Assembly (NCBI RefSeq): GCF_005930475.1
Contig: NZ_SJEW01000049.1
Coordinates: forward strand, 1 to 36,296
DNA length: 36,296 bases
Direction: 5' to 3'
From: Modestobacter altitudinis
Lineage (GTDB): Bacteria; Actinomycetota; Actinomycetes; Mycobacteriales; Geodermatophilaceae
In this document: piece after piece, positions 19,018 to 25,959 of the stretch
Layout of the letters: each line of letters begins with the position of its first letter
Numbering within the stretch: position 1 is the stretch's first letter
The notes under the pieces: generated by a model
What the model saw: only the letters and a program-made list of their open reading frames with translations
What the model was told of the DNA's origin: nothing
Databases searched by the model: none
Program-made: the position numbers and the translations under genes

Positions 19018-19074
19018 GAAGGACCCCCTCCTCCTCACCACTCGCAGGCTCGCGCCGAGCCTCTGGAGGGGGCC
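19018..19074 (+). repeat. Dispersed palindromic repeat, copy 1 (after tmk)
   Basis: This copy starts GAAGGACCCCCTCCT and ends GGAGGGGGCC. The outer arms CCCCCTCC/GGAGGGGG pair, and an inner hairpin AGGCTCG-CGC-CGAGCCT lies between them. It begins seven bases after the tmk stop. It is similar along its whole length to the copies at 31300-31360 (minus) and 34184-34246, including the central CACCACTCGC block shared with copy 2. It may act as a terminator. Confidence 0.6.
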
Positions 19075-19101
19075 GAGAAGCGATTGCGGGAGGATGGGCA
19101 C

Positions 19102-20280
19102 GTGACGGGAGCGGGGGTGTGGGCCGACGTCGTCGGGCAGCCGGCCGTCGTGGCCGAACTGCAGGCGGCCGTGGCGCAGCCCGCTTCGATGACCCACGCC
19201 TGGCTGTTCACCGGGCCGCCGGGATCGGGCCGCTCGGTGGCCGCGCGCGCGTTCGCCGCGGCGCTGCAGTGCCCGGCCGGGGGCGACGGCACCTGCCACG
19301 AGTGCCGCACCGTGCTGGCCGGCAGCCACGCCGACGTGCACCGGGTCGTGCCCGAGGGGCTGTCGATCGGGGTGGCCGAGGTCCGCCAGATCGTGCGCAC
19401 AGCGGCCCGGGCGCCCTCGCAGGGCCGCTGGCAGATCGTGCTCGTCGAGGACGCCGACCGGATGAGCGAGGCGGCGTCGAACGCCGTGCTGAAGATGCTC
19501 GAGGAACCGCCTCCGCGCACCGTGATCCTGCTCTGCGCGCCGTCCCTGCACCCCGACGACGTCCCGGTGACGATCCGGTCCCGGTGCCGGGTGGTGCCGC
19601 TGCGCACCCCGACGGTCGAGGCCGTCGCCGAGGTGCTGGCCCGCCGGGACGGCGTCGACCCGGCGCTGGCCGCCTGGTCTGCTGCCGCCGCCGGAGGGCA
19701 CGTCGGCCGGGCCCGGCACCTGGCCCGCGACGAGGCGGCCCGGCTGGCGCGCAAGGCCGTGCTGGACATCCCGCTGTCCCTGGTCTCCCTGGCCGCCTGC
19801 CTCAACGCCGCCGACGACCTGGTCGGCACGGCCAAGGAGGAGACGGACAAGGCCGTGGCCGAGGTCGACGTGCCCGAGACCGAGGCGGTCAAGGCGAGTC
19901 TCGGCGTGGGCGCCCGCGGCCCGGGGGTGGCCGCGGCCAGCCGCGGTGCCGGCCAGCTCAAGGAGCTGGAGAAGCGGCAGAAGTCGCGGGCCACCCGGAT
20001 CGGCCGGGACTCCCTCGATCGGGCCCTGGTGGACCTGGCGGCGATGTACCGGGATGCCCTGGTGGTCAGCGCCGTGGGCGCCGGGTCGGGGGAGCTGACC
20101 CTGCCGCTGGCCCACCCCGACCGTCGGGCCGACGCCGTGGAGCTGGCCCGCCGGATCGGTGCCGAGGGGGCGCTGCGCCGGATCGACGCGGTGCTGGCGG
20201 CCCGCACCGCGCTCGAGCAGAACGTGAAACCGCAGATCGCGGTCGAGGCGCTCACCGTGGCGCTGCGGCTGCCAGCCTGA
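19102..20280 (+). CDS. holB: DNA polymerase III delta' subunit
   Basis: This is the clamp-loader delta' subunit, 392 residues. GTG at 19102 follows GGGAGGATGGGCAC; the longer upstream frame overlaps tmk and has no support. The AAA+ core has GPPGSGRS (38-45, Arg in place of the P-loop Lys, as suits a non-hydrolysing subunit). VLVEDADRMSEAASNAVLKMLEEPP corresponds to Walker B and the following helix, and TIRSRCR is the SRC motif. The zinc module shows only three cysteines (C57, C65, C68) where the usual pattern has four. The C-terminal third holds a charged, probably flexible segment (EKRQKSRATRIGRD). It is equivalent to Rv3644c and lies just before a tRNA gene. Confidence 0.92.
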   Translation: MTGAGVWADVVGQPAVVAELQAAVAQPASMTHAWLFTGPPGSGRSVAARAFAAALQCPAGGDGTCHECRTVLAGSHADVHRVVPEGLSIGVAEVRQIVRTAARAPSQGRWQIVLVEDADRMSEAASNAVLKMLEEPPPRTVILLCAPSLHPDDVPVTIRSRCRVVPLRTPTVEAVAEVLARRDGVDPALAAWSAAAAGGHVGRARHLARDEAARLARKAVLDIPLSLVSLAACLNAADDLVGTAKEETDKAVAEVDVPETEAVKASLGVGARGPGVAAASRGAGQLKELEKRQKSRATRIGRDSLDRALVDLAAMYRDALVVSAVGAGSGELTLPLAHPDRRADAVELARRIGAEGALRRIDAVLAARTALEQNVKPQIAVEALTVALRLPA

Positions 20281-20341
20281 GCCCGGCGGGCGGTCCGACC
20301 CGCGGTGGCGGGGGGTCGGCGGACGGGGGGCGGCGGTGCCG

Positions 20342-20347
20342 TAGGCT
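20342..20347 (+). promoter_or_regulatory. Possible -10 box of the tRNA-Thr gene
   Basis: TAGGCT fits the actinobacterial TANNNT pattern and lies 15 bases before the tRNA 5' end. No clear -35 box is visible upstream. Confidence 0.3.
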
Positions 20348-20361
20348 CACCCGCGCAGTCC

Positions 20362-20434
20362 GCCGCCTTAGCTCAGTCGGTAGAGCATCTCACTCGTAAT
20401 GAGAAGGTCGTCGGTTCGATTCCGACAGGCGGCT
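20362..20434 (+). tRNA. tRNA-Thr (anticodon CGT)
   Basis: This is a 73-base cloverleaf. The acceptor stem is GCCGCCT/AGGCGGC, with TAGCTCAGTCGGTAGAGC as the D region. The anticodon stem TCTCA/TGAGA encloses CTCGTAA, giving anticodon CGT, which reads ACG (Thr). The T arm is GTCGG-TTCGATT-CCGAC. The discriminator base is T and CCA is not encoded. Its 3' end is repeated at 25827-25845, which marks it as the integration site of a genomic island. Confidence 0.95.
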
Positions 20435-20435
20435 C
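20417..20435 (+). repeat. attL-type direct repeat (3' end of tRNA-Thr)
   Basis: CGATTCCGACAGGCGGCTC covers part of the T loop to one base past the tRNA end. The identical 19 bases lie at 25827-25845 in the same orientation. This is the classic footprint of tyrosine-recombinase integration into a tRNA 3' end, with the tRNA restored at the left junction. Confidence 0.85.
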
Positions 20436-20759
20436 GCATCTGACCAGCCTGTTCGCCTTCGGTCCGCCCGCTCAAGAGGCTGTTCCAGGGCGGACTGGGC
20501 ACGAATTGGGCACGGGACCGTTCGCGGTCACCGCCGCGCACCGGCGTTATGACGCGGTCAACGGCGGTTCGAAATGGCGGCGGTCATGAGCTCCGCACGC
20601 CCGTCGCTGCGTCTGCGGGCCCCGGGCTTCGAGGCACGGGACGAGCCACGCAGCTACCGATGCCGTCGCCCGGAGGGGTCCTGGTTGCCCCCGGGTCATC
20701 GATCAAGGAGTCGTGTAGCGGTGGCCAGCCTGACGGGAAGAGGTGACACGGCCCCGGGA
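20436..20759. other. Gene-poor left end of the island
   Basis: There is no supported gene in these 324 bases. Two direct TGGGCACG repeats with an 11-base period lie at 20496-20503 and 20507-20514. They could be arm-type recombinase binding sites or a fragment of the lost integrase. Confidence 0.4.
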
Positions 20760-21182
20760 TCAGCGGGACCCCTTCACCTTCTTGCCGACGACCTTCTTCG
20801 CCGCTGCGCTCGCCACAGAACGGCCAGTGGAGGCGGAACGGCCACCGTTCTCGACCACCGACTTGCCGCCTCCCTCGTGAGCTCTCACCGCGATGGACTC
20901 CTTGCGCCCGGATGCCACTGGCTCCCCGGTCAGCTTGCCGTAACGCTGCCGGGCCGCCTCGCCACTGGTGCCGACCGCCGAGCCCACAGCGGCCCAGGAC
21001 AAGCCGGCAATGCGGGCCGCGACGACTGCCTGACCAACGTCGCCCTCAGCGATGGAACGGCGCAGGACAGCGGCGCGCAAGGCGCTCTCCTCGGCAGAGA
21101 TGGCTGGTTCGGTTGTGTCCTTCTCGAGCTGGTCGGCCATCGCCTCGGACAGTCGAACGATCTCGTCGTAGCTGCGTGGCAT
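20760..21182 (-). CDS. HTH-domain protein, possible antitoxin partner
   Basis: This is a 140-residue protein, not recognised by name. The N-terminal half is helical (YDEIVRLSEAMADQLE). It is followed by a likely helix-turn-helix: AARIAGLSWAAVGSAVG, then SGEAARQRYGKL (about 56-85), of the sigma-region-4/homeodomain kind. The C-terminal 50 residues are Ser/Lys-rich and end in KKVVGKKVKGSR, a basic tail suited to DNA binding. It starts one base after the stop of the toxin-like gene, with GGAGGGG overlapping that gene's end, so the two form an operon. A regulator or antitoxin role is inferred from this arrangement only. Confidence 0.65.
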   Translation of the reverse strand: MPRSYDEIVRLSEAMADQLEKDTTEPAISAEESALRAAVLRRSIAEGDVGQAVVAARIAGLSWAAVGSAVGTSGEAARQRYGKLTGEPVASGRKESIAVRAHEGGGKSVVENGGRSASTGRSVASAAAKKVVGKKVKGSR

Positions 21183-21183
21183 C

Positions 21184-21431
21184 TCAGATCACCCCTCCTC
21201 GGAGGTACTTGCGTCGGGCGTTCATGGCGTGGACGACGATTCGGCGGCCGGTCTCGTCGACGTCGAACCCGATCTCCAGCATCGTGACGCCGTTGCGGGC
21301 GGGGCCGACGGCGATGGTGAGACCCCAATCGCCCTGGTTGGGATAGCTGGCCATGGTGTTGCGCAGGGCGTGCAGCACGTCTCGTCGGCGACGCCGTGCC
21401 TACGGGCGCTGTCGAGGATCGCCGGCTCCAC
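21184..21431 (-). pseudogene. Toxin-like small protein, frameshifted
   Basis: Two adjoining minus-strand frames give one plausible protein of about 82 residues. A GTG start at 21431 gives EPAILDSARRHGVADET, then the sense continues one frame over as LHALRNTMASYPNQGDWGLT and ends HAMNARRKYLRGGVI. A one-base change near 21378 breaks the frame. The pattern (SARRHG, HALRN, GP-R-G, then LEIGFDVDE and HAM-AR-KYL) resembles small actinobacterial proteins often found beside HTH or ribbon-helix-helix partners and suspected to be toxins. Alternatively, translation may begin at the internal GTG (21378) and give an intact 64-residue product. The frameshift is visible; the toxin label is a guess from memory of the pattern. 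Confidence 0.5.
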
Positions 21432-21895
21432 GCGTACAAGTCACCTTGTGGAGCCGCCGTCGAGGACCGCCACGGCGGTGTCCTTGAGGGCCCACGACTG
21501 CGCGTGTTCAGCTGCTCGGCTTGTAGCAACAGGGGATGAGGTGGCCTTCGTCGCCTTCAAAGCTGTCACGAAGCGGCCCATTCGGGGCGACCTCCCACGC
21601 CACACGCTGGCACCTCCAGCCAAAGGGGTCCGGCCTGGCAGGGGACTGGACGGTGCACCGAGGTACGCCCGGACTCAGAGAACCGGCGTGCGCCCGCGTG
21701 GCCGGCCGCCTCCTCGGTGTAGTGACACGTGGGGGTGAATCCTCGCGCCGGTCGCGGCTCGTGCGCCCTCTTGTGGCAGTTCGACACCCCGGTGCAACCT
21801 GCTCGGGCCAGGTCGCCACGTCAGCCGGAGACCACGCAGGTCAATCCGGGTCCGGTGGCATCCGGTTCGAGCCCCCAGGCAGTCAGGAGGAGAAG
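21432..21895. other. Island intergenic region without supported gene
   Basis: No frame here has homology-like sequence or a ribosome site. The last bases (AGGAGGAGA) are the ribosome site of the VOC gene. Confidence 0.4.
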
Positions 21896-22336
21896 ATGAC
21901 CGACACCGCGAAAAGTCCACCGGCTGTCAAGGGGCTCGGGCACTTCTCGATCACTGTCACGGACCTCGACGCGAGCGTCGCGTGGTATCAGCGCGTCCTG
22001 GCTCTAGAACCGCTCCCGATGAAGTTCCCGCACTACGGCTCGGAGGAGTCCGGATACGCGGTGGTGCTCGTCAAGCCGGACCAGGGATGGGCGATCGGCA
22101 TTCACCGACACGCCATGAACCGAGGCACGCCGGCGGACGAAACGATGACGGGCCTGGACCACTTCGCGCTGGCGGTCTCCAGTCGAGAGACTCTCGAGGC
22201 GTGGGCCACATGGCTCAACGAGCAGGGAGTCCAGCACAGCGGCGTCATCGACACGACTGATCCCATGCCGTATTCGGTGGTGGTGTTCCGCGATCCGGAC
22301 AACATCCAGCTGGAGTTGATCCACCTTCCGGGCTGA
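21896..22336 (+). CDS. VOC (glyoxalase/bleomycin-resistance) family protein
   Basis: This is a 146-residue two-module VOC-fold protein. ATG at 21896 follows AGGAGGAGA, a strong site. Module 1 is GLGHFSITVTDLDASVAWYQRVLALEP; module 2 is GLDHFALAVSSRETLEAWATWL and FRDPDNIQLELIHL. Likely metal ligands are H16, H89 and E140. The reaction is unknown: VOC proteins include glyoxalases, dioxygenases and fosfomycin- or bleomycin-resistance proteins, and no resistance role can be claimed from sequence. It stands alone in the island. Its codons are less GC-biased than those of backbone genes, which fits acquisition by transfer. Confidence 0.85.
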   Translation: MTDTAKSPPAVKGLGHFSITVTDLDASVAWYQRVLALEPLPMKFPHYGSEESGYAVVLVKPDQGWAIGIHRHAMNRGTPADETMTGLDHFALAVSSRETLEAWATWLNEQGVQHSGVIDTTDPMPYSVVVFRDPDNIQLELIHLPG

Positions 22337-22502
22337 GCGTCCAGGCTCGCCGCCTGACATCCGTGCACAGGTCGCCCTGAAGCCGTTCTCAGGGACAGCT
22401 TGGTCAGGGCGAACGCCGGCTGCTCGCGCGGGCTTGAGTGAGCGTTGACGCGCTGTACGCGCCAGACGGCGCGCATGCGAGCCCACGTCAAGGTGGCGAG
22501 AG

Positions 22503-23001
22503 TCAGCCGTTGAGGCGGGAATCAATGTTGTGTCGATCGGCGATCCGTTGAGCGATGTCTGCCACGGGAGACGTCGAGGCGCTCTGCGGCGGCCCGCGCA
22601 TAGATGACCATGGCGTAGAGCGCGTACGCCACAGCGGGGACTGCCACCAGCCAGTGTCGCTGAGCAGATCCGGCTGCAGCCCCCCGCGCATGCAGGCGGC
22701 GGCGTGGAGCGTACTGGCTGCTGCGTTGCTCGACGCGGCCGCGGAAGGTCACCTCAGGCAGGAGTCGCTCCCGCAACCCCGCATGAGCCAGTGGTTGGGC
22801 GCCGACAGGGCAGGCAAGGTCCAATGCGGTCACCGCCAGGTCGAGCATCGCGACATCCGGCGTGAGCCAACCGGGCACGTGGAAGAGCGCCACGGCGTCG
22901 ACGAGGTCCTGCGGAGCGTCGCCGGCCACGAGGCCTCGTAGCAGAGTCTCCTGGGCCTGGCGGTACAGGTCGTCTGGGTCGACTCCGGGTTGCTTCGCCA
23001 T
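22503..23001 (-). pseudogene. Conserved hypothetical protein broken by three frameshifts
   Basis: ATG at 23001 opens a convincing protein (DPDDLYRQAQETLLRGLVAGDA, then LVDAVALFHVPGWLTPD and LPEVTFRGRVEQRSSQY). After SSQY the sense jumps frame to LHAAACMRGGLQPDLLSD and TGWWQSPLW. It then jumps back to AYALYAMVIYARAAAERLDVS, and jumps again to VADIAQRIADRHNIDSRLNG with a stop at 22503. Joined, these give about 165 residues. Read strictly, the first frame continues as low-complexity sequence and ends at 22522 (159 residues). The sequence resembles a conserved actinobacterial hypothetical protein of unknown function. The breaks lie near 22719, 22630 and 22564. Confidence 0.6.
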
Positions 23002-23438
23002 GTCGGCAGTGTTCCCCCGGGGCGATGCGGTCAGTTGCCGACCAATCCCGCCGACCTGCGGCACGACGGACCACGACTTCGCGCACCACGAGTGTCCAGC
23101 GCGAGCTCGACCCTACGGCCGACGACGCCGACGGTGCGGAGCGCAGGTCAACCACGAAAGGACATCAAGACCCGCCGAACACACCTCATGCACCTGCGGT
23201 ACGAAGAGGCGCCCCGTCGCCGAGGCGGGGTGCTCGCAGGCGTCACCGGCGAGGCTCGACCTTTTGCTGCCCGCCGTGTTCTGCCGTGGCCTTCGCAGTG
23301 TTTGCCCGCCGGTGACGTCCGTCGGGGTTCGGGCGGTTGACGCTTGATAGGAGCGTGGGGCCGCGGCGGCCCGCAGGTGCATGCGCTGCGCCCGGACACC
23401 GGCGATCCGCGAGCTCGTCCGACGCGGAAGGAGCCTGT
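23002..23438. other. Region upstream of the IS110 transposase
   Basis: No supported gene. It should contain the left end of the IS element. A stem-loop with arms GCGCCCCG/CGGGGTGC lies at 23209-23233, and TTGACGCTTGATAGGAGCG (from 23336) is the sort of sequence found near left ends of actinobacterial IS110 copies. Confidence 0.4.
23200..23438 (+). ncRNA. Candidate IS110 bridge RNA region
   Basis: IS110-group elements such as IS621 encode a structured bridge RNA in the noncoding left end before the transposase. This 239-base stretch is noncoding, contains the stem-loop at 23209-23233, and directly precedes the transposase. Position is the main evidence. I could not fold it or identify target and donor loops. 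Confidence 0.25.
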
Positions 23439-24482
23439 GTGCTCGCCGGAATTGACACCCACAAGGACACCCTCGCGGTGGCCGTCATCGATGATGCCGG
23501 GCGACCGGTGATCGTCACCGAGGTGGCCAACACCGAAGCCGGCTTCGACAGCCTCGAGCAACTGCTCACCGCGCACGCAGTGACCCGGGTCGGCATCGAG
23601 GGCTCGGGCAACTACGGCCGCGGCGCCGCCGTTCATCTGGTGCTCACCGGCTCGGCCGAGGTCGTCGAGGTCCCGCCCTCGCTGACCAGCCGGGAGCGCT
23701 CCGGCCGGCCCGGTGCGGGCAAGACCGACCCGGTCGATGCGGTCGCCATCGCCCGGATCACCGCCCGCGAGCCGACCCTGCCGCCGGTCCGGCTGGCGGT
23801 CGGGCAGGCCGCGGATCTGCGTGCGCTGGCCGACTACCGCGCTCAGCTGGTCGCCGAGCGCACCGCCCTGGCCAACCGCGCCCACTCCGAGCTGCACGGC
23901 CTGCTGCCCGGTTACCAGGCCCAGATCCCGCGGCTGACCGCGCCGACCTTCATCGCCAAGGCCAAGGACCTGCTCGCCGGTCAGACCAGCGTGCGGGCCC
24001 TGCTGACCCGCCGGCGGCTCACCCGCCTGGCCGAGCTGACCGTCGAGATCCGCGAGGTCGCCGACCTCATCACCGCCGCGGTGGCCCAGGTCGACACCGG
24101 CCTGACCGAGCCCTACGACCTGGGCCCGGTCGGCGCGGCCACCATCCTCGGCGAGGTCGCCGACGTGCGCCGCTACCGCTCCCGGCACGCCTTCGCCGCC
24201 GCCAACGGCACCGCCCCGATCCCGGCCTCCTCCGGCCGCACCACCAGGCATCGGCTCAACCGCTCAGGCAACCGCACGCTCAACCGGGTGCTCTACACCA
24301 TGGCGATCACCCAGATCCGCGCCGACACCGAAGGCCGCGCCTACTACCTGCGCAAACGCGCCGAAGGCAAGACCGGACGCGAAGCGCTGCGCTGCCTGAA
24401 ACGACGCCTCTCCGACGTGGTCTACAAGACCCTGCACGAAGACCTCGCCGCCGGCCGGGCACCGACCGCGATAGGACGGTGA
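23439..24482 (+). CDS. IS110-family transposase (DEDD recombinase)
   Basis: This is a full-length recombinase of 347 residues. GTG at 23439 follows AAGGAG (23428-23433); the earlier in-frame start lacks a ribosome site. The RuvC-like domain starts AGIDTHKDT (D6), followed by GIEGSG (E54) and GKTDPVDA (D97, D100), completing the DEDD set. The C-terminal transposase-20 domain has GPVGAATILGEV and NGTAPIPASSG, with Ser264/Ser265 as the likely catalytic serine, then LNRSGNRTLNRVLY. No frameshift is visible, so the enzyme may be active. IS110 elements lack long terminal inverted repeats, so the ends cannot be fixed from one copy. Confidence 0.92.
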   Translation: MLAGIDTHKDTLAVAVIDDAGRPVIVTEVANTEAGFDSLEQLLTAHAVTRVGIEGSGNYGRGAAVHLVLTGSAEVVEVPPSLTSRERSGRPGAGKTDPVDAVAIARITAREPTLPPVRLAVGQAADLRALADYRAQLVAERTALANRAHSELHGLLPGYQAQIPRLTAPTFIAKAKDLLAGQTSVRALLTRRRLTRLAELTVEIREVADLITAAVAQVDTGLTEPYDLGPVGAATILGEVADVRRYRSRHAFAAANGTAPIPASSGRTTRHRLNRSGNRTLNRVLYTMAITQIRADTEGRAYYLRKRAEGKTGREALRCLKRRLSDVVYKTLHEDLAAGRAPTAIGR

Positions 24483-25038
24483 GTGCGGCAGCGGCAAACG
24501 GGACGCGTCTTCACGGCCGAAGCCAGCTGCGCGACAGGCTCCCAGTCCCAGACCTGCTCTTCGCTGCGGCCAGTCCACCGCACCCACCGCCAGCCGAAAC
24601 GCTACCGCCGAGCCCTTGCACATAGGAGCTCACCCAGGCCGACGCGATTCGTTGTGACGAGTACTGCGGTCCCAGGCCGCGTGGTGTCACCCCCCGACCG
24701 CGGCGCCCACTTCGAGCCGCGAGTTGGACTGGAAGGGGTGCGCCTGGGTCGACGGACGTGTCACGGCCGTCAACTGCGGGCCGTCAACAGCGCCACATCG
24801 GTCAGGCCTGCCCCGCACCAGGCGGCCCGACAGCAGGGAGGACGTGCCTGAACGCCGCAGATCGGTGCCCCAACCCCCCTCCAACGGGCCGCGCAGACCG
24901 GCGACACCGATCGGCGGGACCGGCCCGCGTGAGTGGGGGCAAGTGAGGGTCCTGACGCGTCGCGGAGCCGACGGCGCATGCGCTGCGCAGCCGCAGGGCA
25001 TGTAACGGTCGGCATCAACTCCGGCGAAGGAGGACGGC
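24483..25038. other. Island region between transposase and doxX without supported gene
   Basis: Several short frames exist but none has homology-like content or a good start. It should include the right end of the IS. The last bases contain GAAGGAGGA, the ribosome site of the DoxX gene. Confidence 0.4.
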
Positions 25039-25611
25039 ATGAGCATCGGGCGACTGGCGGCGCGGGCCCTGATCGGGGGCCTGTTCATCGGGCACGGGAC
25101 GCAGAAGCTCTTCGGCTGGTTCGGCGGCCCCGGCCGCGCTGGCACCGCGGGGATGATGGAGGCCCTCGAGATGCGTCCGGCGAAGGTGCACGCCGTCGTC
25201 GCCGGGACGACGGAGACCGCAGGCGGGGCGCTGCTCGCCGCCGGCCTGGCGACCCCGTTGGCGTCAGCCGCACTGACCGGTGTGATGACGACGGCGATCC
25301 GGAAGGTGCACCTGCCCAACGGCCCGTGGGCGGCCAACGGCGGCTGGGAGTACAACGCCGTCCTGATCGGCGCGCTGACCGCGTTGACCGAGACCGGCCC
25401 CGGGGACCTGTCCCTCGATCGTGCACTGGGTATCGAGCGCACCGGTCCGGCCTGGGCACTGGGCGCGCTGGCGACCGGCGTCGGCACCGCGTTCGCGACG
25501 ATGGCGCTGGGTTGTCGCGGGAAGCCAGGAACTGTTGCCACCACCCAGTCGGACGCGGTCGAGGCGGCGCAGGGCGACACCGCCGGCGACCCCACGACCA
25601 CAGGGATCTGA
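25039..25611 (+). CDS. DoxX-family membrane protein
   Basis: This is a four-helix membrane protein of 190 residues. ATG at 25039 has GGAGGA seven bases upstream. The N-terminus ALIGGLFIGHGTQKLFGWFGG is the DoxX signature, then MRPAKVHAVVAGTTETAGGALLAAGL and HLPNGPWAANGGWEYNAVLIGAL. The C-terminal 30 residues are polar and disordered. DoxX proteins are linked to redox balance or quinone-related functions in some bacteria, but the activity of this one is unknown. It is the last gene inside the island. Confidence 0.85.
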   Translation: MSIGRLAARALIGGLFIGHGTQKLFGWFGGPGRAGTAGMMEALEMRPAKVHAVVAGTTETAGGALLAAGLATPLASAALTGVMTTAIRKVHLPNGPWAANGGWEYNAVLIGALTALTETGPGDLSLDRALGIERTGPAWALGALATGVGTAFATMALGCRGKPGTVATTQSDAVEAAQGDTAGDPTTTGI

Positions 25612-25959
25612 CTTCTCCGCAGACAGAACCTCGTCAGCAGCGACCGCTACCCGCCTCAACAGCTGGCGGGACGAGTCTGCGGAGCGCTGGTCGTCGCAGC
25701 GGCGGCACGGCCCCGCCCGATACCGGCGGCGCAGGGGTCACTGGCCTCGGGGCCAGCCAGCGTCGCGCATCGCCTGGATCCGTACCGGCAGGCCGACTCC
25801 CGTGGCGACGACGTGGGACTCGGTGGCGATTCCGACAGGCGGCTCTCCACCTCCCCTCGGTCCAGCCCTCCGCCCCGCCGCCGGGTGGTGTCACCCTGAC
25901 GGGTGACCAGCACCCGGATCGGCCTGCGGTCGCCGCTCCCGGAGGTCGATGACTGGTCC
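25612..25959. other. Right island junction and leader of the GGDEF-EAL gene
   Basis: No supported gene. It contains the right 19-bp repeat (25827-25845) and the 5' region of the GGDEF-EAL gene, including GGAGG at 25941-25945. Confidence 0.45.
25827..25845 (+). repeat. attR-type direct repeat
   Basis: CGATTCCGACAGGCGGCTC is an exact copy of the 3' end of tRNA-Thr at 20417-20435. No other part of a tRNA is present here. It marks the right boundary of the island. Confidence 0.85.

Larger units (their letters stand above)
23200..24510 (+). mobile_element. IS110-family insertion sequence (ends approximate)
   Basis: The intact transposase plus the noncoding left side. Neither end can be located from this single copy, because the family has short or no terminal repeats. 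The right flank after 24482 shows no sequence matching the left end. Confidence 0.5.
20417..25845. mobile_element. Decayed genomic island integrated at tRNA-Thr
   Basis: This 5.4-kb segment is bounded by identical 19-bp repeats derived from the tRNA-Thr 3' end. Its content contrasts with the dense flanks: several gaps over 300 bases, two genes with frameshifts, an IS110 transposase and unrelated accessory genes (HTH/toxin-like pair, VOC, DoxX). Codon use between about 21.2 and 22.4 kb is visibly less GC-biased at third positions. No recombinase, replication or transfer gene is recognisable, so it is likely a remnant that can no longer move by itself. The boundaries are seen directly; the mechanism is inferred. 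Confidence 0.8.

Noticed and set aside
20574-21287. Plus-strand frame over the HTH gene
   Set aside because: No homology-like content; the minus strand has the better start, ribosome site and domain.
21864-21883. Sequence resembling the tRNA T arm and attL (GGTTCGAGCCCCCAGGC), a possible third att site
   Set aside because: The match needs a gap and several mismatches, and there is no acceptor-stem complement. Too weak to claim.
24687-25601. Minus-strand frame opposite doxX
   Set aside because: Antisense shadow with Ser/Pro/Arg-rich low-complexity sequence.
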